Assembly: GCA_022494885.1 (NCBI GenBank)
Contig: JAGVSM010004231.1
Location: forward strand, 62,001 to 126,000
Origin: Micrasema longulum
Lineage: Eukaryota > Arthropoda > Insecta > Trichoptera > Brachycentridae
Length of the DNA stretch: 64,000 bases
Reading direction: 5' to 3'
Position 1 is the stretch's first letter; each line of letters starts with the position of its first letter. A model generated the notes under the pieces. The model saw only the letters and a list, made by a program, of their open reading frames with translations. It was not told the origin of the DNA and did not search any database. Below are positions 11,801-26,800 of this stretch, piece after piece. The position numbers and the translations under genes were made by a program.

Positions 11801-14800
11801 ACAGTTTATTTAAGATTCTTAAAATTGTATTTGATTTCCGATAGCGTGACTTTTATTAGTTGTTATCGGCTGATCTATAACACAAATTTCCTCTTTGTGG
11901 ATTTTTTCTAGTGCATGGGCCTGATTTCCAAGAATTTTAGTTGTTCTAGATCAGTGGTCGGCAAACAGGGGCTCGCGAGCCACGTGCGGCTTTTTAGCTT
12001 CTCGAGTGCGGCTCACACAACGCAAGTTTTACTTTTTGTTCGACTTATTTCGTCTGTGGGTTCTAAAGAAGAACTTTTAGGATCATTGCCTTTTGGATTA
12101 TTAAGGATATTGCAAATGCTGTCATTAAACGCACGAAGATTTATCGCATTAAACTCGATAAAATTGCTTCAATTTCAACAGGCGAGTCTAAAAGTATAAC
12201 AGTAGTGAGAAAAAGTTATGTTTCTTTTTTGAAAGAAATATTATCACGAGATACTCGTTTACCATTGCGTCATTCATCAAAAAGCGCGTCGTGCGCAGAC
12301 ATTTCCAGAAAAAAGTGTATTGTTATGGAGTTGGTGGTCAAGAACATTAACACAATTGTAGCTCTTTATCATCACCAATTTAAATATTTTTTAGTTGAAA
12401 TGGGGAGTGAATCTTTTGCTGCATAATGAGGTATGTTGGCTTTTAAGAGGAAACGTTTTTAAAGAAAAGAAGTTTGGCTCTCAACGGAAATCTAAATTGT
12501 TGTATTGCTAATTTTTGGATCTCTTGACTAATGAGTTTACCACTGTTCTACACTATATGAGAATATGTACTTTAAAAAATATATTAGTATTACTTTAGTC
12601 AACGACATACATATACATACTGGTCTGTTAGGAAGAGCTGGCGCGAACGATACATTTACACATTGCGCTTGTGTGCTATCTGTGAATAAGCGCATGGTAT
12701 GACATCGCACGGCATACGCATCATGAAAATAATCCCTATCTTTCTCGCGCTCAGACGCGCTTATGAGCATGTCGGAAACAACCATTGCTTGGTTTGTTGC
12801 TAATGATATGGTCATAAAATACACACAGGATGCTCCTGCGTTCGTCTGAATTTCGCTGCGATTCTTAATAGTGAAAATATAATTACATATATTCAATGTA
12901 TGGGTATTAAGCTATGGATTAAAAACACTGGTATATAAATATACTTCCTCATTTAATCTAGTCACGTATACATAGATCGATTATCTAGTGCTGGCGCGTT
13001 CGCAAAACTTACACAACTGAATGTACAGAATGTTGTTTTAAAAATCCTTAATGTTTCATTTAAGTCGAAATTTTGGATTAGAGGGTTTATTATTGTATAT
13101 ATGAAAAAAACCATTAGTTAAAAAATGACATGTTTATTTATTTTTAAACAAGTACAATTTTTAACAAATTCAAATTACAGGAAAACTTCGAATGAGCATT
13201 TTGCTGTAATCTACTCTTGTAACCTCATGATCATAAATGTGACAAACACTCTTTTAAAAAAATATATCTAATGTCCAATACCTTCATGAATTGTAACAAT
13301 GTTTCATATGGGAAAGTGGGGGAAATCGAAGCATCACTCTAAGTATGAATTTTTGTACATTTATTAGGAGGTTCATGATAGACGCCGTGCAACCTCCTCA
13401 GCCCACTATACCATAGGTTGCCACTTACTGGAAAATAAAAAAATACACGGTTCTGAGAGAGCCAATGTCCAAGATGTTCCTAAGTGAGCAGAATACATGA
13501 CACAGCTTTCTTAATCTGGAAACCAGCGATTGGACCTTAACCTCCCATCGTAGATTTCTGTTAATAATTATTTCTCAACTGGTTTTAAAATCAGGCATCA
13601 ACAATCAAATTTTATTTCCAGATTAAGATGGAATTCAGGTGATGATCTGTTACCTATACGAAACGTGATATATTTGGTTTTATCCACGTAATAGATGAAT
13701 AGATTGATTACATTTTCTTAACTATTTTTTTTTCATATTCACACCCCTCTAATATAACAGGTTTTTTTTAATAGCGCATTTTATTTAAATTCAATAAAAC
13801 CATTTTAAAATCACCATCCCGTAGATTTTCAATGCGTTTTTGTGAGTTTTGTGAACGCGTCAGCTCTAGTTAATCGATCCGTACTACAAACTTAATTTGT
13901 ATGTCCTTAGAACTATAAAATAGCATACCTACTTATTCGTCTCAACGTGTAGACTAAAGTAGGTACTCGTAGAAAAATTATTTTATTTTATTTTTTCAGA
14001 ACGTTACAAATTACTAAAAAAAATTGAGTAATACAACATAATGCTAGCAACTCAAATAAATAAATGAGTTTCTTAATTTGGCACTCGATGACAATTAATC
14101 CCACATACCTATTTAAATCCCACTCATGTTCTCCTAGATACCTATATTTGAATCGTTTTAAAACGGATCAATCCAATTTTGGTCGTTCAAAAAACAAACG
14201 CGGACAATTAAAAATGCCGGATATACTCTACAATAATTAAATAAGATAATAGGGGGCAAATCTCGTGTATTTAGTAGTGGCAATATTGACTTGTAAAAAC
14301 AGACACTGGAGCTTTGCATTCCGCAATTGGTTTCCCTTTCGCTGGTTCTGACAAATAATAATCAAAACATAGATTCTAGTCACGATTGTCGAACTGTTTT
14401 CTAAGACCAAATCAATTCCAACGTAATGATAAGTTGATCCAACCAATGATCCGGTGTCTAATAGTTAGCGAACAATACAGAATATATCTTTAACACAATT
14501 ATTTATTATTTAGATTAGGTACATTGTTATGGGACTTTTAGATCCACGGATCTACCTACTTAAAGTCAATCTCATTTACGTGTGACTATTGTATTTCTTT
14601 TTAAATGTTTGATTTAGCCTTGTAATTTCATTTTATTTAATGAACACAATTCCTACAAAGACGGCTATTAATCGATGTCCCCGAACTATTATTACATTTA
14701 TTATCATTTAAAGTATTACATTTTTGGTTAAATGTTAGTAAATAATTGAATATAACCACTTATCGACTTTTCTATGTCTACCAGTTTCGGGACGTACCCA

Positions 14801-17800
14801 TCTCTTCGTCAGCACACTAATTATTCGCATGTCTAGTTTGATTAGTGTCTTGACGAACGTATGTACGATTATATACAAACATTTAATATTATTATCTTCT
14901 TCACGAGTGTATTCCATACGTAAATGCATTACCTGTATTGGCATACAAATTAAAATATTAAGTTAAAAAATATTTTTGTTAACACTATTATTTTATTTTT
15001 TTTTTATGAACATAAAATCATCGCTGAAATCACTTAATAACTTGTATTAATTTATTGTAAACTCAATCCGGTTTTCGGTTACGATACCGGAAAACTATAT
15101 TCCAGTAAGTGTTCAAATTTTAAAATATATTTTTTGAATTTTTTATTTTATTTATTTAATTTTACAATACGCCCAAGGTGCATTTAAAAAAAATATATAC
15201 AGGTAAGTACAAACATAGTAAGTAATAATTAAAAAAATAAACAACGTTTTTTTGTAAACATGTAGAAACAATAAAAAGCCTACTGCTATGCAAAATAAAA
15301 AGTGAAACTTTGCACAGTAAAAAAGAAAAAAATATGCATATAAGAAAAGTGATTGAATTGAAAAGCAAATTGTAAATAACTTGTAAAGAATATAAATTTA
15401 AAAAAATATATACATATATACGTACTAAAAAAATGGTATTAACAAATTAATGTTAAAAACAAATAATAAAAATTAGTTTACAGTAAGTAAATATATATAT
15501 ATAAATGTATATAAGATAATAATATAATATCTGGTACAAAATAATATTTGATACATTTATTTCAGAAAAAGATAGGATAATAATAATACACATCAAAAAC
15601 AGAGAAAAAATTGTATAAAAAAGAAAGTTTCATTACGACATTAATAATTAGTTTTAAACAGTGCATTTAAGAACGTTTTAAAATGGATAATTGTCGTTCT
15701 AAAAATGTCTATATCACAAGTAAATTTGTTGGCTTAGGAATGTAAACGCGGAATACGAGAGTGTCGTGCATAGTTAGTACCTACGTATGTACTCGTAGTT
15801 GCAAACAATTCCGTACTTCTAGTGACTCGATTCGGTATTTTAAAGTTAATAAGATTCAGGATATTAAAAATATATTAGATTTTAAGCGGTACGGATAAGG
15901 AACTAGGGTCTTTTTGTGCATTCGATGTGTCTTAGCAATATAACGCTGTCGTGAGATCAAAGTTTCTATGTTAGATTTACCACTAAAACCGATAAATCTC
16001 GATATGAATGTATGTACACATTTTATAAAATCTTGCACACTTTATAACGTTACCAAATCGATCAAATGCAAAAACAGTTTTTTATTACAATTTAAAAATT
16101 AGTTTAAGTTTCAACGTTTTTATATTTGTTGCGGAAAATGTACATATGTATATCATGTTGATTCCTTTAAGATACGAACCCGCAACATGAAGCTTGACAG
16201 ACCAACGTGTCACAATCAAATCTACGTCATACACCTAAGTTCTGATGGTGAATATCTTTGAACAGTTCCAATCTAACGCGCAAAATGTAACTTAAGTAAA
16301 ACAAAATATTATGAAAACGTGTCGCTTCCCCCACGCGTTCTATTTGCCAGAAGTATGTATGAGGATAATAATGTTTTTTGTCTATTCCAACTTTCTATTA
16401 ACAATATAATTCTTTGAGTTGGATGTTTTGTAAATGGGTCTTGTGTCTCAAAGTCATCAAATAGAACAACATTCGTAATCGTTTGGGATGCCCTCATTCC
16501 CATAATAAAAACAGTTCGCTTCTCTTCTACAGAAAAAGCGTAGGTATTATGAAAAAATTGTATAAATAATTTACCTTGAAAAGATAATTCGTTTTGTTAT
16601 TCAGAAGTGAATTAAATGTACGCTTTTATTTTAATCGCATCATGTGTAATACTTTTCATTTTAAAAAAGATACAAGGTAGAAAAAATGATCTTTTTTAAA
16701 TGCACGGTGTCAACAATAATAATTAATCACTAAGACAGCACTTTCTGGAAAGAGATGACTATAATTTATTTATCGTATTTATTCAAATTTATAAAAAAAA
16801 CTAGAGGATAGAGTATGTACTGGTGGTTATTACGTTATTACGATATGTATTTATCTCGGCAGTTCACTTAAGAAGTTAGAAGAATCCAGGGCCGCGATTA
16901 CAAACGCAATCTTCATCGGTATATATCGAGACGGTATACCTAACTTTTCTGCTATCTCTATCTACGTCGGGATGAAGAATTTTGGTAATATTTATTTTTC
17001 ATAGTGGCAACATTTCTTCCGAATTGCTGCCATTGCCATGTCATCTCAAGCGTCATATGATCGGACACACTTGTCGATATGTGTTTTTAGTAAGACAAAG
17101 AAACACGTAATGGAAATATTTGTTTTTCACAGTGGCAACATTTTTTACGAAGTGAAGTGGGGGCTTGCGCGTTATGTCATCTCAATCTGCACGCGATCTT
17201 AATTTTTAAACTTTATTCTCTAGATGGTGCTGTATTAACTGTCGATATTTAATCTGCCCTAAATTACATACTAAAATTTACTTCGATATATTTGTTTCGA
17301 AATTTAAATTGGCTTCTAAGATTAAAAGTAGCCGCCTCAAAACGATTTAAAATTTAAATACATCTTAATTAATCCAAATAGTGCTTGGTTTAATTTAATT
17401 TTTGTCACTTTGGATACCTAAATATGTGTATCGTGGGGGTGCCCTCGGTACATATAGCTGTACTTACCTCAAGACTTGAAGATTTTTTTATTTCATTTTT
17501 CTTTTTGAACAACAACAGGCCAGGAGGCCCAATTACAGTTGTGAATTACATCACAGAACACCCAGGCTTGAGATAAATCACATGAATTTTTTTGTGTTCT
17601 CACCGGGAATCGAACCCGGAACCTTCCGTGTGTGAGTCAAGCGTCTTGACCACTGCACTACGGAAGCCGCCAAGGTAAGATACGGGGCCGGTAGTATATC
17701 TTTGTAATCGCTCGGGGGAATTTATCTTTTACTATACCGTCGTAGTAAAGGTATGTTTTATATTGCGTAGATATAATGCTTTTTTTCATCTATTGATATA

Positions 17801-20800
17801 TTTTACATGCCCCTTAATTTATTTAAAAATAAATAAGACTCCTCATTTCTGGCTGCGATACGATCCCACTTACTATTTAATGATGCTCACACTTACACAC
17901 ACCTGAACACTTACTCCTACACTAATGCACATAAACACACATCTACACTTACTCTCATACAAATACACATAAACACACCCTTTTGTTGTAACACAATTTA
18001 ATAATATGTATGATTCTTATTTAGAAACTTTGCTGGTCTGTCTTTAAACTGTATTTTTTTAATGTTACTATATCATTGTCGACTGCTTGTTTCTTTAAAA
18101 TAAATAAATAAATTATATAAATAAATAAAATAAAAAAAATAAATAGATAAAATAAATATGTGTACCGTGGGGTAGGCGTCCCCTTGGTACGTGTCGATGT
18201 ACCTCCACCCAAAACTTAAAGAAATAGGGTCGGTAGTGTATTTTTGTAATCAATAGGCAATAATATGATTGTTATTGCCTCCGAGAGCCCGTATTACAAT
18301 GGGAAGATTATTACATTTATCTTCCATATTGTCTACAAAGTTAACTTAAGTTTTTTGTATGATAAATAGAATATGCATACAAGTTTTTTCTAAACATGTT
18401 ACATTACTACAGGTTATTTTTAATTTTCATACGAATATAAGCATTTTCGTACATAAATATCGATTTTACTTTATACAAAAAAAAGTGTCTCCATTACGAC
18501 GATTACTAAGCATTTAAAAAGGATAAATAATTATATGTACTAAGCATTAACCGGACACATTTTTCGGTTCTATTGGTATTGTATAGACGTAGAGGAACAA
18601 TCATAGTTTCGCATATTCTCCAAAGCTCCTCTTATAGGAAGTGTTTTGTTAGAGAACTAGATACACATTGTTACCGTGAAGCAGTTCCACGAGCAAATAG
18701 CGTCTATTGAGGAAAATGTCACGACTTTTGGTTCCTGAGGCCATTTAGAGCGAAATTTTTTGCTCGAAATGGCCGCTACGTTTCATAAGGCTAACTTTCA
18801 GATTTAGCACATGTTTGAAACCAATAAACTCGATTAAAATTCCACGAAAACTTTTAACCGGATGGCATAATATTACCGACGTAGCTAGAAATATTTTGTT
18901 TTAAAGGTGATAGTGTAAATTTAATGATGTTCATCAACGATGTGTCCAAAATTATTCACTCATTCGGGTTACTTTCTCACTGTTATGCGGATGATCAACA
19001 AGTCTAATTTTAAATTTATTTTAACAGAGAGGGAAAACATTTTTGAGAAGGGAATATGGAAGTCCAGGCATTTACATAGCTTATGACCTGTCATTGGCTG
19101 GTTTAAGTGGCCACTTTACACACTGTGTAACATCCACCATTCTGCCCATGTTTGAACACCCACATTTCCTCAACTCTTCCATCTGTTGACTTTTGTGAAG
19201 TAAAAGAGCTGTAACCTTTATCACGTGGGTGAGATTCATCCGCCTGAACCAAATCACCTACTAGGCAACGCCTGAAAACAATTTTCCATTTTTTATACTT
19301 CTTCTTTTACGAGGTAGTTGATTTAGGTCATAAGCCCTGTAAATGCCTAGACTTCCATATTCCCTTCTCAAAAATGTTTTCCCTCTCTGTTGAAATAAAT
19401 TAAAATATGAATAACTCCCTAGGGAGGAAATTCAGCCAGTCTGCAAGCATTTGGACATTTTTAAACATTGTTGAAGTCTATTTTTACTGCTCTCCTCAAG
19501 ATATAAACAGTTTGAAAAATCGCGTGTCTCAATGCATTCAAACCGTCAATAACTGGATGTCATCAAACAGACTCAAACTTAATCCATCTAAAACTGAGCT
19601 TCTATTGACAGCGACAACACGTTTCTCCGATTTCAATTACAGGTTGTGATCTTACCCCTAGTGTAAATGTTCAACTACTGGGTGTTTATTTAGATTCAGA
19701 TCTTTCTTTTCATTTTCATATCAATAAAACCGTAAGTGCTAGTTTCTTCCATCTCCGACAAATCAAATCCGCACGGAGGAATAATCCTATAGACGCAACT
19801 AAAGCTTCTGTGAATGCTTATGTCGTTTTGCGTCTAGATTACTGTGATGGAATATAGGCAAATCTCCCAAAATACGAAGCTAATAAACTTCAATCTGTTT
19901 TCAATGCAGAAGCAAGACCTTTTAAGGGATTAAAAAATATTTTCACATCTCACAACGTCTTTGAGATTTTCACTGGTTATAAAACCTAGAGATAATAAAA
20001 TACAAGCTTTGCTGGACAGAATTCAAATTCCTTCATGAAATGGCTCCAAGATACCTATCGGAACTATGTATAAGTTAAAATAATTAAATTCTCTAGCCAC
20101 TTCCAAGAAACGCCTGAAACATTATTATATATCCCCAGAATCCTGAACTCCTTTTTTTCCTTTTTCTTAAATATGTATTTTTATCCCTTTTTTTCTTTCC
20201 TTGGTTCCTCTTTCTCTCTCCTTCCAGACCAAACACATGCATCTATGTATTAAACGTGGTTAAGTAGGTGATGATTTATTTGCCTTATGATAATTCAATT
20301 AAGGACCAGTTGCACCAAAAGCTTATGTTTAAAGTTAAATAATTTTACCGTAATGAAATAATCAAAATGTCCAGTTTCATTTTACTTTTACGTGACCCGT
20401 TTTGTACATTTGGATGAAAAAACAATTATTTAACATTAGACTATTTTTAACTTTACCTTGAGTTCGCGACACTAGCAACGGGACTACAACTCGATTCGAT
20501 TAGTTATCTTTTATCATAGTTTTTTTCTGTTATCTAAAACAAAGAAACGATTTAAACGGCACATTTTTTTGGATGAGCGGTCTTATAACAATAAACATTT
20601 CACTATTCGAGTTGCCACTGCATTATAAATAATGTAGGTATTTGGTATTGATAAACATTTATCGATACAGATTTAGTCACAATTAACTGTTTATATTGTT
20701 ATTACTAGTGTTCCCAACGATCCTTCACATTTGTTGCGTGATAAGTCAATGACTTTTCAGTTGAATGGAGTTCGTCTCCGAAGTGCGCAATGTACGAGAT

Positions 20801-23800
20801 CTCGGGATAACGGTTTACTAAAAGTTTGTGTTTTTTCGTCCAACGTGTTTTGTGTCCAACGATTTGGTGTTTTGCGCAAGCACTTGGAATAAAAAGAAGA
20901 TTTCTGAGAGAAACCGTGGCGTGCGGTCCGCTGTGAGCATGCAAGTTGGATAATTATCTCGACTGAATGCATCATCATGTGAAGAGACAAGATCGAGTAG
21001 CGTGTTTACAGAATTTCGAGTCTTCTAATGATGATGTTATAGAAAAGCGAAATTCTTTCAAGTGCTTTTCCCTTTTCTTTTTAAAGTTCTCCAAGTCGAC
21101 AATCTTTACTGAAATTTCACAACGTATGAACATAAATGTAATAAATCAGAAAAGCGTTTCACAGTGTATTTTTTACACCTGAAGTTTATCTTTATTTAAT
21201 TTATAAAATAAGAAATAATTTTTATAAAGTACAAACTTCCACCAATAAATTTTACGAACTAATTCGATTTTTTATCTCTGTTTATTTCTAAAATGTATCC
21301 ATTCGCTTGCAATTATGTAACATACATAATAAAAAAAATAATTTAATTTAGTTTATTGATAGTAGATTATACAGTGGTAACATTATTGTAATTAAGTCTG
21401 AAAGGAAGGTTATCATGAAGTTTGTGATCTCACAGAGTTAAGACATGTGACATTATTTATATAATTAATGATTAATATGTAAAACAATGATGTGTGTACC
21501 GTAAAACCAAGAAATAAAGTAATTCATAGTTTCCTGTAATAATACTTATCAATTAAAAAGCCGATAAATTGTTGTAAACACTTAAACATTAAATTTCAAA
21601 AAATGCTTTTGTATATGTAAAAACGAAATTTTGTCGTTGCGATGATTGTCATTTTTTGTGTTAGATTCCACCAATAAATTCTTTGAATTCTGAAATAAAA
21701 CCTAAATCAACCGTTATTTTTATACACTATGTCGAATGCCTGTTGTAAATATATAAAACTAGACCATTTTGTTGTCAACGAATGTTTTGAAGAAAATGGC
21801 TGAGATTAAAATGTCTAACGGATTTTCCGATGACGTAAATAGCGAAGAGAGTTTTTTTTAATCGCTTGAGGCATTTATCAAAGACAACAATCGATACATA
21901 TTCAAAGTAAAACGTTTTGCTGCATAATGTGTATTTTTGTAATATTTATGTCATATTTTGTTTCAGTCACAGCCCCGAGCCCCGCCTGGCGGCGTCCAAG
22001 GGAGGATGAGGTTGAGGGTCCCAGTGCGCGCCCCGCCAGGAGACTCATCAAAGTGGACTTTGAGCCCTTAGACGTAAGTTGGCTTTGATTTTCATATTTT
22101 ATAATGAACATCTAAAACGACTTTCGATGGATACTCAAATAAACTCATTTGTTCCAAAAAGAAGCCGAAAAAATATAAACATAATGCATGTCAATATTTG
22201 ACCATCAACTCGGATTTATACATTTAGCTGTAGATTGATCTCGTGTGTATGTTTTTGGTAATGCTACTCAAGTTGTTATATGTACGAAATCTAAAAAGTT
22301 GTTCTACAAGCTTTCTTTGGTGCATAACAAAAAAAGAAAATGGAATTTTCCTTAATATCAGACCAGGAATATCGAATAACACTTAAATGTTTGTACTAGC
22401 TATCAAAATTGTAAATTATTTGTAGCATGAAAAATATATTACGCTCTTTTAAGACCTATGACATTTTTTCGTCAACGCACAAATAAAAAAAACATAAATA
22501 TTTTGAGTATTTTACGTTTAAATTTAAATTATATTGTATATTTGTATTGGCATACTATTCAAATTATTTTATTCATATTTATAATAAATAGTATTCGTTT
22601 TGTCTTACAATATACAGATAGTAAACCTTTTTTATAAAATTCGTCAAATATCCGTTAGATCGCTTCATCAAACATTTTTACGAGTTTCTAGAGCCTAGCA
22701 TTTTCCATATTATTTCCGTTTGTTTATTGAGTTATTAATTGAATGGTTATCCAAATTAACTTGAATATGCTTGACCGATTGCCATCCCGTTACAACGAAA
22801 AAACCGAGAATTTATCGGATATTTGAAAAAATCAAAATTAATAGCTTTTTACAGATAATATTATTGTATACGTAAGGTTATTTTGCTCCAATAAATTTAA
22901 TATGATATACTCGTATTATAATACTGTAGCAACTCCTTGCAATTTTCAAGGCCTTCGCCACTTCACTTTGATGAAGGTTTAATATGTTTGTTTAGTATGA
23001 GCCCCGTTTTGCTCTATATTATTGCTGTTATTCACAAGCTAATGATGATTGAAACATTCACGGTAAATTTTCCCTGAAATTTTGTTCAAACATTGCGTTA
23101 AAGTCACACTCGGGTATTTATTATCTTCTGACTTTTTACCTGACAGACATGACATTTCTTCATTCGCATTTACCGAGTGTTTTTTACAGGAATTTTTACA
23201 GTGAAGCGAATTAATGTTTGGAAAAATGGCTCAAGAGGAAATGGTAAAACTTGATTATAGTTATTTTATTAACTCAAATTAGTGTGCTCATATATAAATA
23301 TTATTACATATGTATTTGCCGGTGATGTAAGTATCGTAAACTCTTTTAAAAATTCTATCTTAAAATTCTTTTGACGAAAACATTTATTCGAAATGTACTC
23401 GTATATTGCCATAATTTTTCACGTAAAAGCAAAAATGTGATCGATAATAAAGTACACTATTGGGAAATAATATGATCTTACCAAACTAAAAATTCACCGG
23501 TGTAAGAAACTATAATTTATTTTACGTTTTCAAATTAATTGTATATTATTGCCACGAATGCTTAATCGTAGAGTAATTATTTCTACCAACGTGATAATAA
23601 CACGTGTTACGGCAGTAATTTGAGAATGAAAATTAGAATCTGGTACCTTCTTATTAATTATTAATTTGACTAACTCTAGGTATTTAAGTCAAATTAATAT
23701 TCCCCGAGGCGGTGTACCCAGTGATTTGGACCGTATAACATTTATGACGTAGGAATCTTAAAAAATGTTGTTTTGTTTTGATTTTTTTCTGAAATATCTG

Positions 23801-26800
23801 GCCAAAACATACACTGCTTTGTAGATTATCATAAATAATTAAACCGTTTTAATACGAAATGCCGTTTGAAGCGAATATAGGCGATGATTCGTTTGCCTAT
23901 TTGACGATTTTAACATTTTAAAACGTCGTTGTTTCTAAACGTCGCCATTAAAAAAAATAACTAACAACTTAACATTAGATAAAAACAATAATTTTCTATG
24001 GTATTTAAGATAAAAACAAAGACAGTAATGTATACGTATGTTATGTGTGAGTTGAACCGCACACTTAATAAGCTTAGTCGTATTTTAAACTAGGTATTAT
24101 GTTTTTTAAAACTTATTGTTATTTCATAGGTACGAAGGTTTTCACGGTCACTTTTATCAATTTGTTTCTTTTTTGGGTGATACCGTGAGTGTTGGATTTG
24201 TTCAGAAGTTTCGGTTACCATTGCAGGAGCCATATTCAGGGTAAACTGAGTGTAGAAAAAAAGTATGTGTTTAAGTACTAGTAATTTGTACCGTGTCGCA
24301 GTTGGCAGTAGGCACATTTCTATTCATTTTTGTAGTATGTAGTGCTGCGAATCATGTTGAGTTTAATTTCAGCCCGTCGTCTGTTATTGTTATTACATTT
24401 TTTAAAAAATATTTTATAGTGGCCGACTGAAGTTTTGGTTTCGGTTTCGGCCAGTTTCAGCGAATAAAACGAGAATCGGCCACGCTCAGCCGAAACCTGC
24501 GGTCGGAATGTATTCGGCTGTACTCGGGTGGAAAATTAGAGATATTGGATTATTGTTCGATGAAATAATTAGTTATTGTATTGCCATTGTCTAAAATAAA
24601 AAATGAATACGACTGATTTAGTGATTTGTTGACTATAGTTAATAGTTAGAAGTTCTAAGATCTTTCATATCGTCTTTTTATGTTTATGTTTTTTAAATTC
24701 CTTTATAGTTAATCAGTTAATGTTCCTATAGCGTACATTGAAGAACTGTTACATATAAGTAATATTATGTTGTATAACATTTTACTAAACTATTTATGAT
24801 GAACTGAATGAACTCGTAAGGGCATTTTGAAATAACCTTTAACTTATTTAAATATGTTTCGGTTTCGGCGGAACTAGAACAGAAGCTGAAATTCAGTTTT
24901 GGTTTTTTTTTAGTTACATACAATATAAATAATATTTTAAGCTATGTTCAAATAATAGTATTTACTCAAATAATATAGTATAGACTTGAATTGAATCGCA
25001 CACAATAACTTATCCTATTGTTTTATTATTTATTTTTAAAAAAATATATTATCTTCATTATTGATATCTTCATAAGTGCCACCTGTATGTCTCGTTTTTG
25101 CCCTCTTTATTTATTTTGTTAATATTTTTTATTGTAAAAAATCACTGCGTGTTTAATAAATAAAATTAAAAATTAAAAAAATTATAAATTTAAAAGTTTT
25201 ATTTAACTAAAATATAATTACCTTTCGACCGGCGGATTATACCTCTTGAAATTTAGATGTAACTTAGGTACATTGGTATATCATATTTAAGTAACACTTG
25301 TTCCAATGATTTAAATAATTTTAACTGGAAAGTTATTGAAGAAAAAATAAAAATTTTGGTTTTAAAAAAGAAATACAACTATTTTAAATCACACTAATTA
25401 GCGGTATTTAAAAAAAATATTTTTGGTTTTTATTATGCCTTCAATAATCTCTTAAAAGAATTAATATATTTTTGTTCGAACCTTTTTTTATGGAACTTTA
25501 AAAAAAAAATATGAAGAATATTTTGGTTGTAAGTATTTAGTATGTTTTAGCAAATAAATGATATTCGTATCGGCCATTCGATAAGATTAAAATTTTGCTT
25601 CGATTTCTGTACTTTTTATCAGACCACAGCTTTAACGAATTTAATTTGACTTTTCACCGAACCACCCCTACTCTTGATGCGAAAAATAATTGCTTGTAAC
25701 GGTTGAATAACTTAACAATTTTGACTATCGAGCCATTCGTTCTTTAAGTCGATTATTTTTATCTATGCAAAACATGTGTTTTTATTGTGTACCCGGGCGG
25801 ATGAAGACTAGTCCTTTTTACTCACGAACCCAGTGGTGCATCCGGCACTGCATTGGAACTCCAACTGCAGCGTATTTAGATTATTTTTTGGCACTGAATA
25901 TAAGTTGAGTCTTGCGCTTCAGGCTTAAGTCCAGGAACAATAAAATAATTCGGTGTTGGAACACCTTTAAAACCAATATTTCACGTTTACCCTACTAGAA
26001 ATCAAACCCAGAATACCAAGATAGGCGAACGTCTAACCGCTACACAACGATGTGGTCCTCACTCGATTTTATTTTTGAAATCGAAAACGCTCGTCTAGGG
26101 TTCTGTTTCTATTTTACATACAGAACTATATTCTTCATCCGCCTGGACACAGAACTCCTTATTTCTACAGCGCGTGATTTAATTTTCTTTATCATCGTCT
26201 CGCTCAATTCTGAGCGTCGTGGTCTGTCGGGATGTCAGGCATTAGTTGTATGATACGCCTCCATTCCTCTTCCTGGGCAGCATTGTTAGTTCCTATATTT
26301 GGTCGGTCCATCTTGTAGGAGACCGTCCTCTTGCTCGCTTGTCCTCAACTATCCTCGTTGCTACCAGTTTTTTTAAATCTCTCCTCGTGTTTTCTTGGAG
26401 TTCTAAATTGCGTGAAATTCTGTTTTGCATGTCGCAGTTTTTTTGTTTAATTGTCTAACTAATTTAATTGTCCTCCTTATTAGGGAAAGTTCTAAGGACT
26501 GTACAGTGTTCAATTTTTTTTTTTACATATTTCATATGTAATGACAAATATTTTTTTTATTTCTTCTATCCTTCTATCTTTTTCTAAATTAAAAAGTTGA
26601 AATTAAATTTATATCTTTATATAATCACTTTGTAAAGCGCCCTTGAGGTATTATATTACGAAAATGGCACTATATAAGTTATCCAAAATTATTATTATTA
26701 TTATTATCCTAATTTTTTTCAGCCAGATTTTGATATATAGTTTGTTATCAGTTTTATGGGGAAGCATATTAGGCAATTTGTCAAAAAAATAATCCTCGCA

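Larger units (their letters stand above)
5838..21966 (+). other. spire intron 1 (16 kb), mostly repeats
   Basis: The proposed intron runs from gttacc to tttcag. It holds a SINE fragment (about 7740-7860), a terminal-repeat transposon remnant (9125-10065), a large palindrome (10092-10279), a hAT remnant (about 11952-12540), nested MITE and SINE copies (16885-18510) and an L2-like LINE split by another element (about 18900-20130). The rest is AT-rich sequence in which I see nothing further. Confidence 0.6.

Noticed and set aside
12537..12896. 119-codon - strand frame
   Set aside because: No family or splice signals recognised; it adjoins hAT debris and is probably chance.
20705..21182. Overlapping frames on both strands with moderate GC
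   Set aside because: No recognisable domain or splice phase compatible with spire; possibly an unassigned repeat.
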